A stretch of DNA of 64,000 bases from M3007 sp046160625 (GTDB lineage Bacteria; Bacteroidota; Bacteroidia; Chitinophagales; Saprospiraceae): the NCBI GenBank assembly GCA_046160625.1, contig JBJXGZ010000135.1, positions 1 to 64,000 of the forward strand, in the 5' to 3' direction. Numbering within the stretch: position 1 is the first letter of the stretch; each line of letters starts with the position of its first letter. The notes below the pieces were generated by a model. It worked only from the letters and a program-made list of their open reading frames with translations. It made no database searches and was not told the origin of the DNA. Of the stretch, positions 49,537 through 58,600 are shown piece by piece. A program made the translations under genes and the position numbers.

Positions 49537-50271
49537 ATGCTAAACGTGCTCATAGTTGACGACGAACCACTCGCACTCGATGTGCTTGAAACCTATATTT
49601 CCCAAATGCCAGAGCTTCGGCTTGTTAAGCGTTGTTCCAATGCGCTCGAAGCCAATGAAGCCCTGAAAACCAACCAGATAGACCTGATGTTCCTGGATAT
49701 CCAGATGCCCCAGCTTACAGGTACTGACTTTGTGAAAACGCTCAACGATCCTCCGATGATCGTGTTTACCACTGCTTATCCAAACTATGCTATTCAGGGA
49801 TTTGACCTTAATGCACTTGATTACCTGCTTAAGCCTATTTCTCTGGAGCGTTTCATGAAAGCTGTCAACAAGGCCGTTGAGCAGGCAGAACTTGCCAATG
49901 CGGACCATAGTCAAACTGGATCGCCTGCAATGAATGACGGTCTGGATTTCTTTTTCGTGAAGGCCGACAAGAAGTTGGTGAAGGTCAATTTTGATGATAT
50001 CATTTACATCGAAGGCTTGAAAGACTACGTTATCATTCGCCTTGTTCAAGGACGGGTTATCACGCTTCAAACCATGAAAAACCTGGAAGAACGGCTGCCA
50101 AAACACCTGTTCCGCCGCATACATCGCTCGTTTATCGTTGCGATGGACAAGGTGCTGGCAATAGAAGGCAATATGGTTGAGGTGCAGGAAAAAGAAAAAC
50201 CGAAGCTTCTTCCTATTGGCAAAAATTACCGCGATGACTTACTGAAATTGATCGAGAAAAAGCGGCTTTAA
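49537..50271 (+). CDS. LytTR-type response regulator (first)
   Basis: 244 aa. The receiver domain has D8/D9, phospho-acceptor D54 in MFLDIQMPQLTG, T in FTTAY and K in LKPI. The C-terminal LytTR DNA-binding domain (about 130-240) shows KVNFDDIIYIEGLKDYVIIR and FRRIHRSFIVAMDKV. It converges with a paralogous LytTR regulator on the minus strand across a palindrome at 50281-50311. No kinase is directly on its strand. Confidence 0.94.
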   Translation: MLNVLIVDDEPLALDVLETYISQMPELRLVKRCSNALEANEALKTNQIDLMFLDIQMPQLTGTDFVKTLNDPPMIVFTTAYPNYAIQGFDLNALDYLLKPISLERFMKAVNKAVEQAELANADHSQTGSPAMNDGLDFFFVKADKKLVKVNFDDIIYIEGLKDYVIIRLVQGRVITLQTMKNLEERLPKHLFRRIHRSFIVAMDKVLAIEGNMVEVQEKEKPKLLPIGKNYRDDLLKLIEKKRL

Positions 50272-50280
50272 ATATCTAAA

Positions 50281-50311
50281 GACCTCGGAAGTTTTGAAAA
50301 CCTCCGAGGTC
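50281..50311. terminator. palindrome between convergent LytTR genes
   Basis: gacctcggaagttttgaaaa continues into cctccgaggtc; one mismatch. It is a cctcggagg family member. It separates two convergent regulators, so it probably terminates both. Confidence 0.7.
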
Positions 50312-50314
50312 TTA

Positions 50315-51028
50315 TCATTTATTGAGTACAAACCGCATCAACTCCTCTAAATTTCCCTCGCCTATCGGGATTTCCCGGTTTCCAATCTTGAGTTCCCGAT
50401 TGCGGACAGATTCAATTTTGCTCAGGTTGACAATATAGGATTTGTGTACCCGCATAAAATCTTTTGCTGACAGTTTTTCCTCTATTCCCTTTAAAGTAGA
50501 TTTGGTCAGCACTGGGCGGTTCACACCGGAGAGGTAGATTTTCACATAATCCTTCATTCCTTCAATATGCGTTATCTCTGAAAGAATGATTTTTACAAGG
50601 GAATATTCAACATTGACAAAGAAAAAATCAGGGGTTTCGACTGACGGCTGAGCAGGGGTTTCAGAATTTTTGTGCTTGATTTCCAGTGCTTTATAGGCGG
50701 CTTTGACAAATCGTTCTAATGGAACAGGCTTCATCAAATAATCCACCACATCAAGGTCGTAACTCTCTACTGCATAGTTGGAATAAGCCGTAACAAAAAT
50801 CACCATCGGCTTTTCGGGTAAAGTTTCAAGAAACTTTGTTCCCAGCATACCCGGCATCTGAATGTCCAAAAACATAAGGTCAACTTGCTGCGAATTCAAC
50901 ACTTCCATGGCCTCAAAAGCATTTTTGCAAGTGCCAACCAATTCCAAAAACGGCACTTGCCTGATGTTGTCCTCCAACATCTTGCGGGCAAGGCTTTCGT
51001 CGTCTATAGCTAGACAAGTGAGTTTCAT
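50315..51028 (-). CDS. LytTR-type response regulator (second)
   Basis: 237 aa from the ATG that gives MKLTCLAIDDESLARKML; the longer reading would translate the upstream repeat. The receiver acceptor is D55 in MFLDIQMPGMLG. The LytTR domain (about 130-235) has KIILSEITHIEGMKDYVKIY and FMRVHKSYIVNL. It is directly downstream of the LytS-like kinase on the same strand and is its likely partner. Paralogue of the convergent regulator. Confidence 0.94.
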   Translation of the reverse strand: MKLTCLAIDDESLARKMLEDNIRQVPFLELVGTCKNAFEAMEVLNSQQVDLMFLDIQMPGMLGTKFLETLPEKPMVIFVTAYSNYAVESYDLDVVDYLMKPVPLERFVKAAYKALEIKHKNSETPAQPSVETPDFFFVNVEYSLVKIILSEITHIEGMKDYVKIYLSGVNRPVLTKSTLKGIEEKLSAKDFMRVHKSYIVNLSKIESVRNRELKIGNREIPIGEGNLEELMRFVLNK

Positions 51029-51039
51029 GATATTGAGAT

Positions 51040-51126
51040 ATTTGGATATTTCGGGTTTACTCGTCAGACGACTTTGAGTCATCAGGCGAGGGACACGTGG
51101 TCTGACGACTCAAAGTCGGCTGACTA
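51040..51126. repeat. gtcagacgactttgagtc inverted repeat between kinase and regulator
   Basis: gtcagacgactttgagtcat faces a region with tctgacgactcaaagtcggc; the arms match with few mismatches. It separates the kinase stop from the regulator start. Confidence 0.6.
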
Positions 51127-52161
51127 CTATTCAGGTTGAAAATTAATACTCAACCGCGCCTCAAACCACCCATTTTTCTCTCCTGTTTCTAATTCATGGG
51201 CATCCGGATAAAGTAATTCAAGTCGCCGCCGCACATTCTGCAAACCAATACCTGAATTGCGGTCCTTGTCTTCCGCGGCCTCTGGGGTGATCTTATTTCG
51301 CACCACAAATGACAAGCGTTTTTCTGTCATTTTTACCAAGATATCAATCACGGGTGATTGCACCAGACCAATACCGTGCTTGAAGGCATTTTCTACAAAA
51401 GGTATCATCAACATGGGCTCGATGACCTGGGCTGCTGCCTGACCTTCCACATTCAAACGAATTTCAACGTCCTCTTCGAAACGGATTTTTTGAAGCTCTA
51501 CATAGTCTTTCAAGTAGCCGATTTCTTTTTCGAGTGGAATCTGAGCGTCGTCACTTTCATAAAGCATATACCGCATGAGCGCGGAAAGTTGCAAGGTCAC
51601 TTGTTCTGCCTGGGATGATTTAGAGCGAATTAAGTAAACAATGCTGTTGAGAATGTTAAATAGAAAATGTGGGCTGATTTGAGAACGCAGAAAAGAAAGT
51701 TCAGATTGAAGCCGTTCGCGCTGTTCTTCCTGGCGAGATTTTTCTTCCCGAAGTGTGTACCGCACCAAAGCGTAGCCTGTTCCCAGGGCAGCTGCGAAGA
51801 AAACTTGTACCATACCCCGAAACATGTGAAATACAACGCCTTTGTGGTCAGGAAAAAGAAGCCAGTTTTTCATAAAACCCTGACCCACAATAAATAATAT
51901 AGACAGTACCAATACAGTAAACAAGTAGGTTTTCAGCCGTTGCTGACGCATTAAACGGGGGCCCAACCATTCTGCAACGATAAAAAACAGGATGACATTG
52001 GTAAAGGAGGCAGGCAGTATTTTGACAAACAAATCCCTATGCCGCGTGTCATCGTTGTCTATCATAATAAACGGTAACGCCAGCCATACAGCCCAAAAAG
52101 AGAGCAAAAAAAGATACCGGGCCATTGGTTGGGCAAGTTTTCCTTTTACCATTATTATCAT
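51127..52161 (-). CDS. LytS-type sensor histidine kinase
   Basis: 344 aa from the first ATG after the promoter; a further ATG 3 codons later is also possible. The reading can be extended 14 codons upstream, but the promoter element at 52185-52192 lies inside that extension, so it is rejected. Four or so membrane helices (residues about 15-150) lead to a coiled segment, the His-kinase box QISPHFLFNILNSIVYLIRS and the nucleotide box RNSGIGLQNVRRRLELLYP. It should phosphorylate the LytTR regulator encoded next to it. Confidence 0.9.
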   Translation of the reverse strand: MIIMVKGKLAQPMARYLFLLSFWAVWLALPFIMIDNDDTRHRDLFVKILPASFTNVILFFIVAEWLGPRLMRQQRLKTYLFTVLVLSILFIVGQGFMKNWLLFPDHKGVVFHMFRGMVQVFFAAALGTGYALVRYTLREEKSRQEEQRERLQSELSFLRSQISPHFLFNILNSIVYLIRSKSSQAEQVTLQLSALMRYMLYESDDAQIPLEKEIGYLKDYVELQKIRFEEDVEIRLNVEGQAAAQVIEPMLMIPFVENAFKHGIGLVQSPVIDILVKMTEKRLSFVVRNKITPEAAEDKDRNSGIGLQNVRRRLELLYPDAHELETGEKNGWFEARLSINFQPE

Positions 52162-52184
52162 AACTCCGCTTGAATTAAGTGGAG

Positions 52185-52192
52185 CAAAGGTA
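52185..52192 (-). promoter_or_regulatory. promoter element of the kinase gene
   Basis: TACCTTTG on the minus strand, exact consensus, about 24 nt before the chosen ATG. It decides the start: any start upstream would lie before the transcript. Confidence 0.6.
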
Positions 52193-52290
52193 AACGCGTT
52201 CAAAATGCTGCCTGCTCTCGGTCATCTCCACAATTCGGCCTTTCATCTACTCTTCTATTTTTGAAAAATTAGGCATTGTTCTTTTGCACC

Positions 52291-52785
52291 ATGAAAAAAT
52301 ACGTTCGCCCTCTACTTTATGGTGTTTTAGCACTGCTCGTATTGGCTCAATTTTACCGCCCTACGCGCAACCTCTCCAACGATCAAACGCATCATGTTTC
52401 CACCAAATATCCTGTTCCGGCAGAAGTGGAGGCCATTTTAAATCCTGCCTGTTATGATTGCCACAGCAATCAGACGGCCTATCCTTGGTACGCCGAGATT
52501 CAACCCGTGGCTTCCTGGCTCGCTAACCATGTGGGCGGGGGCAAGCGTAAACTCAATTTTTCAACGCTTACTAACAGGAGCATTGCCGTCCAAAACCACA
52601 AGTTTGAAGAAATCATTGAAATGGTGAAAGAGGGCAATATGCCGCTTAACTCCTACACCTGGATTCACAGCGACGCAAGACTGAGCGAACAACAGAGGCA
52701 AACACTTGTTGATTGGGCACAAGCAAATATGGATTCCCTGAGTGCAAAGTATCCCGCTGACAGTCTGGTTCTGAAGCGCAAGTAG
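52291..52785 (+). CDS. haem-binding domain protein
   Basis: 164 aa from an ATG giving MKKYVRPLLYGVLALLVLAQ, an N-terminal anchor or signal. The haem site is C54-Y-D-C57-H58, and the following QTAYPWYAEIQPVASWLANH is the hallmark of the haem-binding domain (PF14376). Probably a periplasmic c-type cytochrome with an electron-transfer or sensing role. Divergent from the kinase gene. An earlier in-frame ATG five codons upstream is possible. Confidence 0.88.
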   Translation: MKKYVRPLLYGVLALLVLAQFYRPTRNLSNDQTHHVSTKYPVPAEVEAILNPACYDCHSNQTAYPWYAEIQPVASWLANHVGGGKRKLNFSTLTNRSIAVQNHKFEEIIEMVKEGNMPLNSYTWIHSDARLSEQQRQTLVDWAQANMDSLSAKYPADSLVLKRK

Positions 52786-52872
52786 GGCGAAATTCATTTA
52801 GCCTTTGATCTAAGCCGCGGAATTGAATATTCTGTCGAACTGAAATTCGACCTACACAAACAAATAATACTC

Positions 52873-55554
52873 ATGCAAAAACGTACTTCTTTAAGCCGCA
52901 AGTCGGCACTTTTGACAACACTTTTCGCTGCACTACTCCCGCTTTCTCTTTTGGCTCAATTCCCGCAAGGTGCCAGAGGTGGCCGCCCTGAAATGTCGGC
53001 ACAAACCAATATAGGGCGTTTTTACGGCAAAGTGATAGACGAAAAGACCAAAGATCCCTTGCCATATGCCTCGGTTCAACTCATAGGAATGAAGTTTGAC
53101 ACCGTGAGCCGGAAAATGCAGGAGGCGATAATCGCCGGTCAATTGACCCTTGAGAATGGCGAATTCAGTCTGGAAAAACTGCCCATTATGGGGGAATTTA
53201 CCCTCAAGATCACTTACCTGAGCTATGCTACTTATGAACAAAAAGTCTCCTTTGGTTTGCGGGGCGGAAAACCCGGGGGCGGAAGGCCCAACGGCGGCAA
53301 CCCTGGGGCAATGGCCGGAGCAGTGGACAAAGATTTGGGCAATATCAAACTGGGCGTTTCCAACACACTCTTGAAAGAAGTGGAGGTGCTCGGAGAAGCC
53401 AGTAAAGTCGTCCTGGCGTTGGATAAAAAAGTATATCGGGTGGACAAGGACAATGTGGCGGCAGGCGGAACAGCGGAAGACGCGTTGAAAAACGTTCCGT
53501 CGCTCAATGTAGACATAGACGGCAACCTGACTATGCGCAGCGCGGCTCCACAAATTTTTGTAGACGGCCGGCCCACCAACCTAACGCTGGATCAAATTCC
53601 CGCCGATGCTATTGACAACGTGGAGGTTATAACCAATCCTTCTTCCAAATACGACGCCTCGGGCGGCGGAGCGGGCATCGTAAACATCGTGCTGAAAAAA
53701 GAACGCCGTATCGGGTACAACGGCTCCGTGCGTGCTGGCATTGACATGCGGGGCCGAGCCAATCTGGGGGGCGATTTCAATGCCCGTGAAGGTAGCATCA
53801 ATGCTTTTCTTGGCGGCAACTTCAACCAACGCCGTTCACTAAGCAGCGGTGGAACGGATCGTTTGAATTTCCCATTTGCAGGACAGGGAAACCGCCCGGT
53901 GACCAATATTTTTCAAAGCAACGATGCCGAAAACAAGGGTTTATTTATGACCGGCCGGGCCGGTGTCGATTGGTTTATCAACAACCGCAACACGCTTTCT
54001 GTCAGCGGAAACATGCACGGCGGAGAAATGAACAACTCCGATCTCATTGATATTCATACTGATTCACTTACTTTTGGCAATATCTACAGCAGCAGTGATG
54101 CGCTGCGGGAATCTGACAGCAAGCGACAATTCCGCAACTTTGGAAGCCAGGTCTCCTTCAAGCACCTTTTTCCAAAAGAAGGAAAAGAATGGACTGCTGA
54201 TGCCAACCTAAATGGCAGTCGTTCAGAAAACGAGGGGTTTTTCAACACCGATTATTTGAACACTGCAACGTTGACATCAAGCCAAAAACAGACTGGAAAA
54301 AGTACCAGCGAGTTTTTCACTTTTCAGACCGATTTCGTTAACCCGCTTGGCAATGGTCTCAAAATGGAATTGGGCGCGCGCACAGCCATCCGCAATTTTC
54401 GAAGCGAAAACGCCAACTTTCAGGATTCACTCGCCGATGGACAGTATTACCGGGTGCCCGGTTTTGCCGACCTTTATAAATTTAACGACCAGGTGTATGC
54501 TGGCTACGGAACGTTTAGCCAATCGTTCAAAAAATGGGGCTATCAAGTGGGCCTCCGCGCCGAAAGTTCGCAGTACACAGGAACGCTCCTTGACACAGAT
54601 TCTACGTTCAACGTTGATTTTCCAATACAACTTTTCCCAAGCGTTTTCCTGACATACAAATTGGATGAAGAGGATCAGATTCAACTGAGTTACACCCGCC
54701 GTATCAATCGCCCAAGTTTCTTCCAACTTATCCCATTCCCGGATTTTTCTGACTCACTCAACCTGTCTCGCGGCAACCCAAACCTTGTTCCTGAGTTCAA
54801 TAACTCGCTGGAACTCAATTATCAAAATGTGTTCAGCAAAGGGCACAACCTGCTTATATCGGCATACTACAAACGTTCGACCAATCTCCTCACCCGATAC
54901 CTTACCCAGGAATACGATCCCGCAATCTACCGCGATACCGTGATTGTGTCTACTTACCAGAATGCCAATTCCAGCCAGGCTTACGGCATGGAATTCACCG
55001 TAAAAAACGTGTTTTGGAAAATACTCGAACTGACCACGAATTTCAATTTCTACAATTCTATCGTTGATGCGTCCAACGTGCAGGCAGGACTTGAAAATCA
55101 GCAGTTCACTTATTTTATCAAAGAAAATGTCAGCATCAAACTGCCAAAGAAATTTACAGTCCAATTGAACGGCTCCTTTCAAAGCCGTACTGCCTTCGAT
55201 ACCGGCGGCGGAGGTGGCGGGCATGGCGGCGGCGGCAGAGGCGGTGGTGGCTGGGGTGGGCCAACCAGCACTGCCCAGGGTTACACTATACCTGTTGGAT
55301 ACGTAGATTTTTCGATTCGCAGAGACTTTTGGAAGCGCACAGGCAGTCTAACTTTGAGTGTGCAGGATATTTTCCGTTCACGCCGCACAGGCTCGTTCAC
55401 TGAATCGGAGTATTTCTCTCAAGATACCTGGCGCCGTCGCGACCCACAACTGGTTCGTCTTAATTTCTCGTACCGTTTCGGTAAGTTTGATGTGTCCTTA
55501 TTCCGAAGGAAGAATACTCGGATGGAAACGGAAGGGATGGACGGCGGGTTTTGA
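52873..55554 (+). CDS. outer-membrane β-barrel receptor (OMP_b-brl_3, TonB-receptor-like)
   Basis: 893 aa with a signal peptide (ALLTTLFAALLPLSLLAQ). A carboxypeptidase-regulatory-like domain (GRFYGKVIDEKTKDPLPYAS, VQLIG) is followed by a plug-like region (DALKNVPSLNVDIDGNLTM, IFVDGRPTNLTLDQIP) and then a C-terminal barrel. A glycine/histidine-rich loop (about residues 775-795) lies close to the end of the barrel. Its stop codon is inside the hairpin that follows. Confidence 0.88.
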   Translation: MQKRTSLSRKSALLTTLFAALLPLSLLAQFPQGARGGRPEMSAQTNIGRFYGKVIDEKTKDPLPYASVQLIGMKFDTVSRKMQEAIIAGQLTLENGEFSLEKLPIMGEFTLKITYLSYATYEQKVSFGLRGGKPGGGRPNGGNPGAMAGAVDKDLGNIKLGVSNTLLKEVEVLGEASKVVLALDKKVYRVDKDNVAAGGTAEDALKNVPSLNVDIDGNLTMRSAAPQIFVDGRPTNLTLDQIPADAIDNVEVITNPSSKYDASGGGAGIVNIVLKKERRIGYNGSVRAGIDMRGRANLGGDFNAREGSINAFLGGNFNQRRSLSSGGTDRLNFPFAGQGNRPVTNIFQSNDAENKGLFMTGRAGVDWFINNRNTLSVSGNMHGGEMNNSDLIDIHTDSLTFGNIYSSSDALRESDSKRQFRNFGSQVSFKHLFPKEGKEWTADANLNGSRSENEGFFNTDYLNTATLTSSQKQTGKSTSEFFTFQTDFVNPLGNGLKMELGARTAIRNFRSENANFQDSLADGQYYRVPGFADLYKFNDQVYAGYGTFSQSFKKWGYQVGLRAESSQYTGTLLDTDSTFNVDFPIQLFPSVFLTYKLDEEDQIQLSYTRRINRPSFFQLIPFPDFSDSLNLSRGNPNLVPEFNNSLELNYQNVFSKGHNLLISAYYKRSTNLLTRYLTQEYDPAIYRDTVIVSTYQNANSSQAYGMEFTVKNVFWKILELTTNFNFYNSIVDASNVQAGLENQQFTYFIKENVSIKLPKKFTVQLNGSFQSRTAFDTGGGGGGHGGGGRGGGGWGGPTSTAQGYTIPVGYVDFSIRRDFWKRTGSLTLSVQDIFRSRRTGSFTESEYFSQDTWRRRDPQLVRLNFSYRFGKFDVSLFRRKNTRMETEGMDGGF

Positions 55555-55643
55555 ATGTCCAATGTCCAATAAAAAATGTCCAATGTCCAAGTGCAACACT
55601 ATCCAGGACAATGGACATTTTTTGTTGGGCATTGGACATTCAA
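55551..55643. repeat. gtccaat-word hairpin after the barrel gene
   Basis: Arms at 55551-55588 and 55606-55643 (38 bp, few mismatches), composed of the words gaatgtccaatgtccaa and caatggacatt. The stop codon of the barrel gene (55552-55554) is part of the left arm. Related words occur at 10.8 and 11.4 kb. Confidence 0.75.
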
Positions 55644-55652
55644 CAGGTGTCG

Positions 55653-55661
55653 TACCTTTTG
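55653..55661 (+). promoter_or_regulatory. weak -7 promoter element of the helicase gene
   Basis: TACCTTTTG has one extra T compared with TAnnTTTG. It lies 27 nt before the ATG chosen as the helicase start. Confidence 0.35.
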
Positions 55662-55688
55662 CCCCGATTTTGACACTTGCCAGCATTC

Positions 55689-58600
55689 ATGACCGATCTC
55701 CAGCAACGCAACGAGGCTTTCCTCGCCTTTCTCGACACCCTGAATCCCGCCCAACGCGAGGCCGTAGATCAGGTGGAAGGCCCTGTGCTTGTTGTGGCCG
55801 GACCAGGAACCGGCAAAACGCACCTGCTCACTGCCCGCATCGGAAACATCCTGCTCCGCACCGATGCTCGGCCGCAAAACATCCTCTGCCTCACCTTCAC
55901 AGATGCCGGCGCCTCGGCTATGCGTCAACGATTGCTCCAGCGGATTGGATCATCGGCGTTCCAAGTGCCCATTTTTACATTTCACGCGTTTTGCAATCGA
56001 GTAATTCAGGAGAATATCGAGTATTTTGGCAAAGGCATTCCAGAACCAGTAACCGAACTGGAGCGCATCGAAATCGTGCGAAGCCTGTTGACCAAACTCT
56101 CACCAGAACACCCCTTGCGCGCCGGAAAAAAAGATGTTTACCAATTTGAGGAGCATCTGCGCGATTTGTTTTCAATGATGAAAAAGGAAGCCTGGACGCC
56201 GGGCTTTGTTATAAAAAAGTCGGGCGAATTTTTGAACGACTTGCCTTCTAATCCCGCCTACATTTACCAACGAAACAGCAAGCTCTTTAAAAAAGGCGAT
56301 CCCAAAACCGCTCAAATTGCAGAGGTTACAGAGAAAATCGAGCGACTTAAATCCGCAGCCGACTTGTTTCCTAAGTACCTGCATGCGATGGAGCGCGCCG
56401 CCCGTTACGAATACGAGGACATGCTGCTTTGGGTCGCCAAGGCTTTTGAAAAGCACGAGGCCCTGCTCCGAACCTATCAGGAGCGATACCAATACATACT
56501 GGTAGACGAGTTTCAGGACACCAATGGCGCACAATTTCATCTGCTGAATCTATTGCTGGATTTTTGGGAAGTCCCCAATATTTTCATCGTCGGGGACGAT
56601 GACCAAAGCATCTATGAATTTCAGGGCGCACGCTTGCAAAACCTCCGCGAGTTTGAAGAACGGTATCACAAAGGATTGAAAACCATTGTGTTGGAAGAAA
56701 ACTACCGCTCCGTCCAACCCATTCTTGATGCTGCTACCCGGGTGATTGAAAACAATGCCTTGCGGGTGGTGAATTTGTTTGGCGATGGAATGAAAAAGCA
56801 ACTTCGGGCAGTGATTAATTTCTCTCCTGACAAGATAGTAGTTGGACAGGATTTACAGGATGGACAGGATTTTTTCTCCGAAAAAATCTCAAATCCTGTT
56901 CATCCTGTAAATCCTGTCCTAAAAAACTACTCTACTAATTCTCCTTTGTCGGCCAATTTGGCAATACATTCTTTCCCAAATCGCCTTCAGGAAACAATCT
57001 ACGTCGTCCAGCAAATCGAAAACCTGATCGCCCGACAGGTCAAGCCCTCCGAAATCGCAGTGCTTTACGCCCGGCACCGACAGGCAGATCGGCTTTTGGC
57101 CTTGCTGGAAAAAAAAGGCATTCCCTATCAAACCAAACGTCCGGTGAACATCCTGGATTTGCCCACGGTGCAGCATTTCCGGTCATTGCTCTCTTACTTG
57201 CAAGAGGAAGCCGTGCGTCCTTTTTCCGGCGAACACCGTTTATTTAAATTATTTCATGCTACGTTTTGGGGTCTGTCAGAATTGGATTTGGCTAAAATTG
57301 CATTAGCCTGTCATGCTGAGCGTAGCGAAGAATCGGCAGAGAAACAGGCAGAATTGTACGTAAAAGTGGGGCTCCACGCCGGCAAGAAAAAACACTGGCG
57401 CGAATTACTCAGCGACCATGAAGCCTTAAACCTCCTCGATTTATCTTCAATCGAGCCTTTTCAGCATTTGAGCGCCCTATTGAATGGCTGGATATCCGAT
57501 GTTCATAATCTGCCCTTGTCTCAACTTATTGAACGACTGTACGCCCAATCCGGCGTGCTGACCTGGGCTTTGGCGCAACCTGACAAAGCCATGCATTTGC
57601 AGGTACTGCACACTTTCATAGAGTTTGTACGCAACGAAACTATCCGCAATCCGCGCCGCTCGCTCGCCAAACTGCTCGAACTGCTCGACAGTATGGACGA
57701 TAACATGCTTTCCTTGCCGTTAAACCAATCTGTTCAACAAACCATTGGCATTCAACTGCTTACAGTACATGCCGCCAAAGGTTTGGAGTTCGGCCATGTG
57801 TTTATGCTCGATTGTACAGAGGATACCTGGGATAAAAACGCGGGTGGAAATCGGGGGCATTTTTTCTTGCCCGAAACGCTAACCCGATCCGGTGAAGAAG
57901 ACGCGCTGGAAGCACGGCGACGCCTGTTTTACGTCGCCATGACCCGGGCGAAATATCAACTTCAGATTTCATTCCCGCGTACCGACGATGCAGGTAAATC
58001 CTTGACACAGAGCCAGTTCCTTGCCGAGACAGGGTTGCCGATTTCTGAGACGGAAGTCCCCTACCCTGCCTTGCTCGAAACGCAGACCATGCTGATGCTG
58101 GAAGCCCCAAATCCTGTAGTAACCTTGCCTGAGCCTGCACTTTTGGATGCACTTTTGGCAGATTTTACCCTGAGTATCACGGCGCTCAACCGCTATCTGC
58201 GTTGTCCGCTGGCATTTTACTATGAGGACGTACTCAAGGTTCCGGGCGCAACGAGTGAGGCTGCCGCTTTTGGGCTGGCCATGCACGGGGCTTTGCAGCA
58301 GTTTTTGTTAAAAATGAAGCGCCACAAAAAATTTGAATGGCCATCGGCGGATGCGCTTTTAAAAATTTTCGGACAGGAAATGGAAAGACAGCGCGGCTTA
58401 TTTTCCGAACAGGGTTTTGCCCAACGCCGCTCGCTTGGCCTTGATTACCTGCGCCGTATCCATGTAGAACAAGTACCATACTGGCGCAAACGTGCCATCG
58501 TAGAGCGGCGTGTGGATCGTGTGGAACTTGAGGGTATTCCGCTTACTGGCATTCTGGATAAAATAGAATGGCTCGATGGCGGTCTGCTCCGCATCGTGGA

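Noticed and set aside
52162..52203. Upstream start of the LytS-like kinase
   Set aside because: An exact TACCTTTG element on the same strand lies within this extension, so the transcript begins after it.
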